From Fen-178 sp963722575 (GTDB lineage: Bacteria > Acidobacteriota > Terriglobia > Bryobacterales > Bryobacteraceae): a stretch of 64,000 nt of DNA. The position numbers and the translations under genes are program-made. This document shows, in pieces, positions 27,497 through 35,917 of this stretch; the stretch's first letter is position 1; every line of letters begins with the position of its first letter. The notes under the pieces were generated by a model, which ran no database searches, was not told where the DNA came from, and was given only the letters and a program-made list of their open reading frames with translations. The stretch is taken from contig CAVRNR010000020.1 of assembly GCA_963722575.1 (NCBI GenBank), forward strand, positions 340,903 to 404,902, read 5' to 3'.

Positions 27497-27778
27497 CTAG
27501 GCGGCTTCTCGGATTCCGACGGCCAGGCGTTTGCCGAGCACACGGAATGCGGCTTCGAGCTGATCGAGCCGGGAGGCGTGGAGTAGGTCGAGCAAGCGGT
27601 CCACTTGGGGTTTCCTCCTCCACTTCAGGCCAAGGTTCTGCTTGAGTTTGTTTTCCAACCCTTTGCCGATTTCCTTTCTCCCGTGCATCGGCAAGATGGT
27701 GGACCGCCTGCCAAGTCGATCTTTGAGGTGGCTGCCCTTGGCGGGTGCCGCGAATCTGTTAGTGGCGCAGGCACTCAT
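27497..27778 (-). pseudogene. 5'-truncated HicA-like toxin remnant
   Basis: The middle of this 93-codon frame, KGSHLKDRLGRRSTILPMHG and the following KEIGKGLENKLKQNLGLKW, matches the second half of HicA mRNA-interferase toxins, including the GSH active-site histidine and the P.HG.KE.GKGL motif. The normal N-terminal helix is missing; instead the frame begins in a short palindrome (27767-27784). The tail after GLKW looks foreign to the family. No HicB antitoxin is seen. It may still be expressed, but a full toxin is unlikely. Confidence 0.45.
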
Positions 27779-27784
27779 GCCTGC
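27767..27784. repeat. Short palindrome
   Basis: GCAGGCA-CTCA-TGCCTGC, a perfect 7-bp stem, lies at the boundary where the HicA-like remnant loses similarity. It resembles a REP-like intergenic palindrome. Confidence 0.6.
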
Positions 27785-27821
27785 CGCGTCCGACTCCTCG
27801 GGACGCTCTTTGCATGACCTA

Positions 27822-27850
27822 TTGCTTTCCCATACGACTTGCGGTACTAT
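27822..27850 (+). promoter_or_regulatory. Possible promoter of the PadR-ADOP operon
   Basis: TTGCTT (27822-27827) and TACTAT (27845-27850) are separated by 17 bp and lie 20 bp upstream of the PadR start. PadR proteins usually repress their own operon, so an operator should overlap here. Confidence 0.35.
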
Positions 27851-27870
27851 GGCATTCCAATAGGAGGCAT

Positions 27871-28200
27871 ATGGTCTGGCAAGGGACCCTGGCCCTGATG
27901 GTGCTCAAGACGCTGGATGCCCTGGGGCCGCTTCACGGCTACGGAATCGCCCGCCGCATCGAGCAGACCAGCGGCGACCTGCTCTCCGTGAACTATGGAA
28001 CACTCTATCCGGCGCTTCTCAAGCTGGAGCAGGAGGGCTACATCCGCTCGGAGTGGGGCGTCTCGGAGAACCATCGCAAAGCCAAGTACTACAAACTGAC
28101 TCGCGCCGGCAGGAGGCAACTCGAAAAGGAAGCGCACCAGTGGAAACAGGCGACCACCATCATGGACCGCTTCCTCTCCCCTGCCAAGGAGGTCTCATGA
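27871..28200 (+). CDS. PadR family transcriptional regulator
   Basis: The start MVWQGTLALMVLKTLDALGP at 27871 follows a strong TAGGAGG. The 109-residue winged-helix protein has the PadR signature GPLHGYGIARRIEQ, the wing region VNYGTLYPALLKLEQEGYI and YYKLTRAGRRQL, and a short C-terminal dimerisation helix. In acidobacteria such genes sit directly before ADOP-type permease genes, and this one overlaps the next by ATGA. It probably represses the operon and responds to a ligand moved by the pump; the ligand is unknown. Confidence 0.92.
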   Translation: MVWQGTLALMVLKTLDALGPLHGYGIARRIEQTSGDLLSVNYGTLYPALLKLEQEGYIRSEWGVSENHRKAKYYKLTRAGRRQLEKEAHQWKQATTIMDRFLSPAKEVS

Positions 28201-30841
28201 GACAAGTGCGCGCCTGGCTCGTCCGCATCCAAGGCCTGTTCGCCAGGAGCCGGCGGGACCGCGAGTTCGCCGAGGAACTGGAATCCCATCTTCAACTGCA
28301 CATCGACGACGGCATTCGCTCTGGCCTAACTCCGGCCGAGGCCCGGCGAGGGGCAATCATGAAGCTCGGTGGCATTGAACCCACCAAAGAGAGCCACCGC
28401 GACCGCCGCGGCATCCCATTTCTGGAGACCCTGGCGCGGGACCTCGGCTACGCCGCGCGGACGCTGCGCCGCAATCCCGGATTCGCGGCAACCGTGGTGC
28501 TCACGCTGGGCTTGGGCATCGGCGCCACCACGGCCATCTTCACGGTGGTCAATGCCGTGCTGCTGCGCCCCCTGCCATACCCCGAGCCGGACCGCCTGGT
28601 CTATATCGCCATGAGCTTCGGAGAACCCGGAGACCACGCTTTCTCCTATACCCAGGATTACGCCGCATGGAAGAGCCACAGCGGGACCTTGAGCCAGATT
28701 GCGGGCTACATGCGCTTTCAGGCCAACTTCACTGGAGGAGGCGAGGCCGAACGAATCACCGGCGCTTATGCGACCATGTCCCTATTTCCGCTGCTGGGTG
28801 TTCAACTCGTGATGGGGCGGACTTTCCGTCCCGAAGAAGACCGCCCCGGCGGCCCGCCGGTTGTCATTCTGAGTCACGCTTTCTGGAAGCGCCGTTTCGG
28901 TGGCGACCCCTCGGTGATTGGCAAGGCACTGACTCTGGATGCGGGCACCTATACCGTCGTCGGAGTGCTTCCGGCGACCTTCCTGATTCCCGATCGCCAT
29001 GAATTCGATTTCGACCTCTGGGTTCCCTTCGCCATGAGCGAGACCGGGAAGGCGAAGTCGATTATGTTGCAGGTGGTCGGCCGGCTCAAGCCCGGCGTCG
29101 GCATCAGCGCCGTGCGCTCCGATTTGGAGCCGCTCATGCAGCAATTCCGCAGGGGGCGGAAGAGGAGCGTCGTCGTCTCGGACTGGCACGAAAGGGTGGC
29201 GGGCGGCGCCCGGCGCTCGCTCGTCATCTTCCTGGGTGCGGTCAGCTTCGTGCTTCTCATCGCCTGCGTCAACGTCGCCAACCTGCTGCTCTCGCGCGCC
29301 GCCGCGCGCGACAAAGAGATGGCCGTCCGGCGCGCCCTCGGCGCGGGCAAAGGCCGCGTCCTCCGCCAACTTCTTACCGAGAGCACGCTGCTGGGTCTGC
29401 TGGGGGAATCGTCGGTTTGGCGTTGGCATTCTGGGCCAAGAACCTGCTGATTGCCTGGATCTCGCGAAACCTGCCGGCGCTCGCGCCCATCCGTCTCGAC
29501 TATCGGGTTCTGGCCTTCAACCTGGGCCTCGGGCTGCTCACCGGCGTGGCGTTCGGACTGGCGCCGGCGCTTCAGGCATCCAAGGTTCAGTTGAACGAAT
29601 CCCTCAAGGAAGCGGGCCGCAGCGCCGCCAACGGGCGCTCCGGCCACCGCCTGCGCAACCTGCTGGTGGTTTTCGAGGTGGCGCTCGCCATGGTGCTTTT
29701 GTGCGGCGCCGGTTTGCTCTTCAAGAGCTTCCTGCGCATGCGCGGCATCGACCCCGGCTACCGGTCGGACCGCATCCTTACCTTGAACGTCAACCTCACG
29801 CTTTCCCAATATCCGAAGCCTCTGGACCAGACCCGGTTCTTTCAACAAGCGATCGAGCGGGTCAAGGTCCTCCCCGGCGTCGAAGCCGTGGGCGCGGGCA
29901 CTTCCCTCCCCCTGGGAGGCTACAGCATGACCGTATCGGGACTCACCATCGAAGGCAAGCCGGATGCCGAATCCATGGTCTCACTGACGATGGTAAGCCC
30001 GGATTACTTGCGGACCTTGGGCATTCCCCTGGTGCTGGGGCGCTACTTCGGCGACTCCGATCGGGAAGGCGCGCCCACCGTCGTCATGGTGAATGAATCC
30101 TTCACCCGACGTTTCTTCCCCGGTGAGAACGGCCTGGGCAGGAGAATCCTGAACCCGGCCAAGAAGGCCGACTGGATGACCGTCGTGGGCGTGGTGCGCG
30201 ATATCCGCCCCTGGCCGGAGGTGGCGGCAGCGCCGGAGATGTACCTCTCTTACTTGCAGGCCGAACAGGTGCATCTCAGGATGACCGGCGGGGAAATGGG
30301 ATCTGAAATGGGCCTGGCAATCCGCACGTCCGGAGATCCGATGAGCCTGGCCGCGGCCATCCGCGGCCAGCTCGCCCAGATCGACAAATCCCAGCCCGTG
30401 CACGACGTGAAGACCCTCGACGAGCGCCGCGCGGGATCGCTCGCTCCACGCCGCGTGAACATGCTTGTGGTGGTGACATTCGCCGCGCTGGCGCTGGTTC
30501 TCGGGTCCATCGGCATCTACGGTGTGGTGTCCTACTCGGTGGGCCGGCGCACGCACGAAATCGGCGTCCGCATGGCGCTGGGCGCGCACCAGGGCCAGAT
30601 TCTGGGGATGGTGCTGCGCAACGGAATGGGTCTCATCGCCGCCGGCGTCGCCATCGGTCTTATCGCCAGCGCCGGACTGACGCGGCTGATTTCGAGCGAG
30701 CTTTGGGGCGTTTCCGCTACCGATCCGTGGACCTTCGCGGCGGTGATCGCTGTTCTCGCCGCCAGTGGTTCCGCCGCCTGCCTGCTGCCCGCCTGGCGCG
30801 CCGCGCGGGTGGATCCGACGCGAGCGCTGCGTTACGAGTGA
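28197..30841 (+). pseudogene. ADOP-type ABC transporter permease with one frameshift
   Basis: The product is a MacB-like permease of the acidobacterial duplicated orphan permease type. An N-terminal cytoplasmic helper segment (MRQVRAWLVRIQGLFARSRR to PTKESHRDRR) precedes the first FtsX/MacB half (LARDLGYAARTLRRNPGFAA), and a second half ends in DPTRALRYE. The frame breaks at about 29405: LLTESTLLGLLG is followed out of frame by ALAFWAKNLLIAWIS in the frame that runs to 30841. A run of five G at this spot would need one more G to restore GLLGGIVGLALAF. It is a sequencing error or a true one-base deletion; otherwise the 880-residue protein is intact. Start overlaps the PadR stop. Confidence 0.85.
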
Positions 30842-31034
30842 ATCCTGCGCGCGGCCAGCAGCGCCCCGCCCGGCAAGCACAGCATCAGGCTTGCAGGCTC
30901 CGTCGCGTTATAGATGTCGCCACCGTGCACATCCAAAGCAGTGCCCGAGCCTATGGCCGTGGCGCCGCCGGTCGCAAGGCCTGAAACGACGAACCGAGTT
31001 GGTCCGGTGGCACGAACCAATTTGAGGAGGTCTC

Positions 31035-33521
31035 ATGATCACATTAGTCGACGATATTCGATTTGGGGCACGGGCTCTCGCCAAGAGTCCCGGCTTCACG
31101 CTTGTAGTAGTGGCCACACTCGCCTCCGGCCTAGGCCTGACCACGGCCCTCTTTAGCCTTGTCGATCAGATGTTGCTGTGGTCCGTTCCGGCACGCGAGG
31201 CGAATCGCCTGGTGAGGATCGAAGGTATCTACAGCCGCACATATCCCTTTTTCCGTGCCTATCGCGACCTCAACCAGGTTTTCGACGGAGTCCTCGCCAG
31301 CAGCGACAATCTGGGCGCCGGCCTTCGGCCCCCTGGGTCGCGGGGTGTGGAAATCGGCAACGTGGAATACGTCAGCGGCGGCTACTTCCAAATCCTCGGG
31401 ATTGGAGCCGCTGCCGGACGGGTTATTACGCCGTCCGACGATGCGGCCGGCGGGCCACCGGTTGTTGTCCTTTCCTATCGCTATTGGCAGCGGCGTTTTG
31501 CCGGGGACCTGCGGGTGATCGGCCAGAAGTTCTCGGTGAACAGCTATTCGCTCGTTATCGTCGGCGTGGCGGAAAAGGGGTTCGGCGGCTTGTTCAACGG
31601 CGACGAACCCAACGTCTTAATGGCCTTGGCAATGTACCCGGTGACGAACCCCGGCGCGGCACAGGAATGGAACACGGCGCGCAGTCCCTGGCTCACCTGC
31701 GTGGCGCGATTGAAGCCGGGCGTTTCAATTCAGCAAGCGCAAGCCTCCATGCCGGTTCTGTGGGCGCAGGCGGTGGAAAAGGTGAATGACAGAGCCGTCG
31801 AAGCTGTCACCAGGGCTCATCGGCTTCCGAAGGATGAATGCCAGCTCGCGCCTGCGGCCCGTGCCCCCCTCTTTATCCGCAACCAGAATTTTCTAAATCC
31901 GCTTAAAGCCCTGGCGGCCGCAACAGTTCTGGTGCTGCTGCTTACCTGCGCGAACGTGGCGAATCTGCTGCTGGTGCGCGCCTCGCAACGCTGGAAGCAG
32001 ACGGCCGTGCGGCTGTCGCTGGGCGCTACGCGCGGGCGCTTGATTCGCCAATTTCTCACGGAAAGCCTCCTGCTGGCCGCGGCGGGGAGCGCGATGGGGC
32101 TTGGAGTTGCCTATTTCGGCGTACGCGCTCTTGCCCAACTCAATGTTCTAGACCCGGATTTTCGTTTCCATCTCAGCCTCTTCGTTCTCGCATCGTGTGC
32201 CGGCCTTACACTGCTCACCACCATCTTATTTGGCCTGATTCCCGCGCTACGGGCCACGCGGATGAAACTTGCGGAGAGCATGAAGGAGGGTGGAATGTCC
32301 ACCGAGACGCTCTCCCGGTCACTTCTTTCCAGATTCCTGATCGCGGGCCAAATCGCCTTGTCCCTGGCGTTGCTTATCGGCGCCAGCTTGTTTGGCCGCA
32401 CGCTAAGAAATCTTCAGAATGTCGACCTCGGGTTTCAGCGCGAGAGTATCGCGATTTTCGAGATCGCCCCCACGAGCGTGGGATATAGCGGGCATGGGTT
32501 GCGTACCTTCTACGATCAGTTCCTTGAGCGCACGCGGACCCTGGCCGGCGTGCGCGCGGCCGCGTTGACGGGCATGACGCCGATTAGCAACCATATACGC
32601 ACCTACATGGTAAGTAATAAGGCGTCTCAGATATCTTTTGCGGCACTTTCCAATCCCGTCAGCTCCGGCTACTTCGCCACGATGGGCATTCCCCTCCTGG
32701 CGGGCCGTGACTTCCGGCGCGAGGATGAGCCCGTCGTTACACCCCGCGGCGGGGGGAAGGAGGGCAGCGCGTCCCGGGTTTGCATCATGGACCAATCACT
32801 GGCGCGCCAGCAGTTCGGGACGGTAAATGCCGTGGGACGCCAATTCTGCCTTTCCGGGTCCGATTGTTCCGCCGACAAACGCATTGAGGTTATCGGCGTG
32901 GTGAAGGATGTGCACTATGGTGAAATCACCCGACGCGACCCACTCGGGACTCTCTACATGCCCAGTTGGTCAAACGGCGCCGAGGCGCGCTGGCTGGCGG
33001 TGCGGTTTGCTGGGAGCGCCGCCCCGGTGATCGCGCGGATTCGCCGTGCGCTCCAGGACCAGGACCCCAACGTTCCCCTGCTGCGTGTCCGCCTGATGGA
33101 AGAGTACATCAACCAGCGCTTGGCGCACGAGCGCCTCGTAGCGTACCTCTCGAGTTTCTTCGGAATCCTGGCGCTCGGCCTCGCCTCGCTGGGGCTTTCC
33201 GGTGTGCTGGCCTGCGTGGTGACGCAACGGACGCGGGAAATCGGCATCCGCATGGCGCTCGGAGCACGGCGCGGAGACGTGGTCAGGATGATGTTGCGCT
33301 TCTCCCTCGTGCCGGTGGTGGCCGGACTGGCGATTGGGGTCGTGGTGGCATTTTCCTGGGGTCTCTTCCTCGGCAGCCTGATCTACGGCATCGACAGTTT
33401 CGATCTTGTGTCGGTGTCGCAATCCGTCGCCGTCTTGCTGGCCGCTGCGCTGCTCGCCGCCGCCCTCCCCGCGCGCCGGGCGACCAAAGTCGATCCCATG
33501 GTGGCGCTGAAGTACGAATGA
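31035..33521 (+). CDS. ADOP-type ABC transporter permease
   Basis: An 828-residue protein with a good ribosome site (GAGGAGG). It has two FtsX-like halves, each with a large periplasmic MacB_PCD domain and membrane helices: the first starts DIRFGARALAKSPGFTLVVV, and the second ends with TREIGIRMALGARRGDVVRM and KVDPMVALKYE. It lacks the N-terminal helper segment seen in the upstream ADOP gene. No ATPase gene is adjacent, as usual for these orphan permeases. The 193 bp between the two permease genes hold no gene. It ends 2 bp before the right copy of the 87-bp repeat. Confidence 0.9.
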   Translation: MITLVDDIRFGARALAKSPGFTLVVVATLASGLGLTTALFSLVDQMLLWSVPAREANRLVRIEGIYSRTYPFFRAYRDLNQVFDGVLASSDNLGAGLRPPGSRGVEIGNVEYVSGGYFQILGIGAAAGRVITPSDDAAGGPPVVVLSYRYWQRRFAGDLRVIGQKFSVNSYSLVIVGVAEKGFGGLFNGDEPNVLMALAMYPVTNPGAAQEWNTARSPWLTCVARLKPGVSIQQAQASMPVLWAQAVEKVNDRAVEAVTRAHRLPKDECQLAPAARAPLFIRNQNFLNPLKALAAATVLVLLLTCANVANLLLVRASQRWKQTAVRLSLGATRGRLIRQFLTESLLLAAAGSAMGLGVAYFGVRALAQLNVLDPDFRFHLSLFVLASCAGLTLLTTILFGLIPALRATRMKLAESMKEGGMSTETLSRSLLSRFLIAGQIALSLALLIGASLFGRTLRNLQNVDLGFQRESIAIFEIAPTSVGYSGHGLRTFYDQFLERTRTLAGVRAAALTGMTPISNHIRTYMVSNKASQISFAALSNPVSSGYFATMGIPLLAGRDFRREDEPVVTPRGGGKEGSASRVCIMDQSLARQQFGTVNAVGRQFCLSGSDCSADKRIEVIGVVKDVHYGEITRRDPLGTLYMPSWSNGAEARWLAVRFAGSAAPVIARIRRALQDQDPNVPLLRVRLMEEYINQRLAHERLVAYLSSFFGILALGLASLGLSGVLACVVTQRTREIGIRMALGARRGDVVRMMLRFSLVPVVAGLAIGVVVAFSWGLFLGSLIYGIDSFDLVSVSQSVAVLLAAALLAAALPARRATKVDPMVALKYE

Positions 33522-33523
33522 GC

Positions 33524-33610
33524 TATTAGGTCCGGGGCTTCCTGACATGTAGCGCGCGAGCGCCAACGAACCTGGGGGATCTTAGGCGGACCCCAAAGTC
33601 CACAGATGGG
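33524..33610 (+). repeat. 87-bp direct repeat, right copy
   Basis: Second copy of the 26816-26902 repeat, with only two differences. It begins directly after the ADOP stop codon and ends just before the end of the convergent TIGR03435 gene. Together the copies bracket 6.6 kb carrying remnants plus the PadR-ADOP genes. Confidence 0.9.
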
Positions 33611-33621
33611 AAGCGGCGGCC

Positions 33622-34401
33622 TCAGTTGGCCACTGGGACCTTGTCCGCGTGGTCAATTAGCATCACCGGAACCATCCCCTTCTTTACTTCCAGCTTGAGC
33701 CCGAGCTGATCCTTCACCGCTTGGCGGAACGTCGGACCTCCTTCGCCGGTCGTCACGGTTTCACCCATTGCCTCCAGGCGGGCCTTGAGTTCGGTGGTTA
33801 TCTCCCGATACCAGGAGAGTGACAGGTCGAAGCGTCCTTTGAGTCCGGTGGCGTCTTTCACCGGCCCGCCCAGTTGGAGTGCGAAGATCGGTGTGATCTC
33901 CTCCATCGATACGTTCGTAACATTCCAGTGCACGCTTCCATCGAAAGAACTCGTGGGACCCTGCACAAAATCCCGCTGCTCCGGCGCCGCCGCGGCCGAT
34001 TCTTTCAGCAGTCCGCGCTTCACCACCGAAATCTCGGATACCGGCATCTCCTTCGGCTCGTAGTGAAACTGGAGGTGAAATCGCTTGACGAGCAGGTCCT
34101 GCTGCATCTGCCGGAACTGTTCCCTCGTGGTCCCCGGGCCCACCCGGGCAACAACGTCGTACCGGCTGTCGAACATCCAATCCAGAGGTTGGAACTGGTA
34201 CCGCTGCAGATTGTATGCCAGGGAGATGAGGTTCGCCAGGCTGACATTTCCGCAGCGCCACATGCCAGGGTCGGTCGTGCCCGGTCCTCCGCCGCAGCCG
34301 GCCGAATTCTCCCGGGCCGGTTTCACCGAGGCTACCTCGAAGGAGTTCTGCGCGCAGGCGATCCTCGCGCAAGCCATCGCTAATACCGCGATCCATCGCA
34401 T
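33622..34401 (-). CDS. TIGR03435 family secreted protein
   Basis: A 259-residue protein with a signal peptide (MRWIAVLAMACARIACAQ) and the TIGR03435 opening SFEVASVKPARENSAGCGGG, followed by the conserved NVSLANLISLAYNLQRYQF and, at the end, FRQAVKDQLGLKLEVKKGMV. The family is expanded in Solibacter and related soil acidobacteria and its function is unknown. Its gene is convergent with the ADOP gene and lies just outside the repeat-bounded block. Confidence 0.9.
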   Translation of the reverse strand: MRWIAVLAMACARIACAQNSFEVASVKPARENSAGCGGGPGTTDPGMWRCGNVSLANLISLAYNLQRYQFQPLDWMFDSRYDVVARVGPGTTREQFRQMQQDLLVKRFHLQFHYEPKEMPVSEISVVKRGLLKESAAAAPEQRDFVQGPTSSFDGSVHWNVTNVSMEEITPIFALQLGGPVKDATGLKGRFDLSLSWYREITTELKARLEAMGETVTTGEGGPTFRQAVKDQLGLKLEVKKGMVPVMLIDHADKVPVAN

Positions 34402-34557
34402 AGATATTATCGGACCCCGTACTCTACAATCCTAGCCCATCCTTGAGCATCACGGTCAACACTGCCTGGCGGTCGCGCGGCGACACGCCCCACTGCCGCT
34501 CGCGCTGGTTCGGATGACGGTCTGGAATCGGGGTATGATCGAACCCTCTTGCGCAGT

Positions 34558-34576
34558 GGTTACCGTTTTGGTAACC
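34558..34576. promoter_or_regulatory. Operator palindrome of the higBA operon
   Basis: GGTTACC-GTTTT-GGTAACC is a perfect 7-bp inverted repeat that ends 9 bp before the GTG start of the toxin gene. Its position fits autorepression by the HigA-like antitoxin. Confidence 0.75.
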
Positions 34577-34585
34577 TAATAAGAC

Positions 34586-34873
34586 GTGAGGATCATCAGC
34601 AAAGCGGCAATCAACGAATTCAGCAAAACGCACAAAGACGCGGTGGAATCGCTGTTGCACTGGTACGGCGTAACCAAGCGGGCCGCCTGGAGACATTTGG
34701 TCGATGTCCGCGCCGACTTTCCGCACGCCGATGCAGTGGATATTTTCACGGTTTTCAACATCAGCGGAAACAAGTACCGGCTCGTCTCGGTGATCAAGTG
34801 CCGCTGGCGGATCGTTTACATCCGCCACATCCTCACGCATGCCGAATACGATGAGGGGAAATGGAAACTATGA
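34586..34873 (+). CDS. higB: HigB-type toxin (mRNA interferase)
   Basis: A GTG start directly after the operator gives 95 residues: MRIISKAAINEFSKTHKDAV, a central RADFPHADAV segment and the RelE-like core CRWRIVYIRHILTHAEYDEG. This pattern belongs to the HigB/HigB2 group of ribosome-dependent mRNA interferases. Toxin-first gene order and the 13-bp overlap with the antitoxin gene are typical of hig loci. The leader is so short that translation may be nearly leaderless. Confidence 0.88.
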   Translation: MRIISKAAINEFSKTHKDAVESLLHWYGVTKRAAWRHLVDVRADFPHADAVDIFTVFNISGNKYRLVSVIKCRWRIVYIRHILTHAEYDEGKWKL

Positions 34874-35274
34874 ACGCTACGCTACTCGATGAACGTCAAT
34901 ATCGGAAGCTTCTCGAGGGGGCTCTGCCCGTCGCCATTCGCACGGAGGAGGAGCACCATCGTCTGCTTGGCGCCGCCGCCGACCTCATGGAAAAACCGGA
35001 AGACGAGATTTCCGAGGAGGAGGGCCGGCTCCTGGAACTGCTCAGCATCCTGATCGAGGAATACGAAAATCGGGCGCACCCACTTCCGAAGTCCAAACCG
35101 CATCGGATGCTCGCTTATCTGCTCCAGGAGAAGAACATGAAGCCGAGCGACCTCTGGACCGTGCTGCCCAAGAGCCGCGTATCCGAGATCCTGAACGGCA
35201 AGCGCAGCATCAGTAAGACTCAGGCCAAGCAACTCGCCGAACTCCTCCGCGTGCCCGTCGATCTGTTCCTGTAG
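34861..35274 (+). CDS. higA: HigA-type antitoxin with HTH domain
   Basis: A 137-residue protein: an N-terminal acidic helical part (EEEHHRLLGAAADLM to EEYENR) that should bind the toxin, then a C-terminal HTH-XRE domain (MLAYLLQEKNMKPSDLWTVL, with the recognition helix near SRVSEILNGKRSISK). It overlaps the toxin gene. It should repress the operon through the palindrome at 34558. Confidence 0.9.
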   Translation: METMNATLLDERQYRKLLEGALPVAIRTEEEHHRLLGAAADLMEKPEDEISEEEGRLLELLSILIEEYENRAHPLPKSKPHRMLAYLLQEKNMKPSDLWTVLPKSRVSEILNGKRSISKTQAKQLAELLRVPVDLFL

Positions 35275-35311
35275 CTTACAGGCCACAAAGAGCGATGGTC
35301 TGCCCTACGGG

Positions 35312-35917
35312 CTAGCCCAGCGTGTTGATGGACCCCACGCGGCGAGCCTCATAGGCGGCGATTTGCGCCTCGTGCTGGAGAATGTAGCCGAGTTCGTCGA
35401 CGCCTTCCAGCAGGCAGTGCTTGGAAAAAGAATCGATGGGGAATTCCACTTTCCGCCCGCCGGGCGTGGTGAGGGTCTGGCTGGCGAGATCGACCTTAAC
35501 GGTGGCTTCCGGGTCGTCTGCCGCCGCAAACAACTCCGCATGGACGTCAGGCGGAACCACAATGGGCAGGAGCGCATTCTTCAACGAGTTCTGCTTAAAG
35601 ATGTCGGCAAAGGATGTGCTGATCACGGCGCGGAAGCCGAACTGTGTCAGCGCCCACGGTGCATGCTCGCGCGAGCTGCCGCAACCGAAATTATCACCCG
35701 CCAGCAGCACCTGCGCGCCCTGAGCCCGCGGCTGGTTCAGAATGAAGCCGGGCTTGGGATTGCCCTGGGCGTCATAGCGCCAATCGCAAAAAAGCTGCCG
35801 GTCGAGGCCCTGCTTGGTGGTGGTCTTCAGAAAACGCGCCGGAATGATCTGGTCGGTATCGATGTTGTTGATGGCGAGCGGCGCCATCCGGCTAGAGAAA
35901 TTGGAGAATGGCTTCAT
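35312..35917 (-). CDS. leuD: 3-isopropylmalate dehydratase small subunit
   Basis: A 201-residue LeuD of normal length: MAPLAINNIDTDQIIPARFL at the start, the swivelling-domain motif GDNFGCGSSREHAPWAL, and a typical C-terminal region KVEFPIDSFSKHCLLEG. It forms the heterodimer with LeuC that isomerises 2-isopropylmalate to 3-isopropylmalate. Its ATG overlaps the leuC stop by 4 bp, so the two are translationally coupled. A broken close paralogue lies at 24415. Confidence 0.95.
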   Translation of the reverse strand: MKPFSNFSSRMAPLAINNIDTDQIIPARFLKTTTKQGLDRQLFCDWRYDAQGNPKPGFILNQPRAQGAQVLLAGDNFGCGSSREHAPWALTQFGFRAVISTSFADIFKQNSLKNALLPIVVPPDVHAELFAAADDPEATVKVDLASQTLTTPGGRKVEFPIDSFSKHCLLEGVDELGYILQHEAQIAAYEARRVGSINTLG

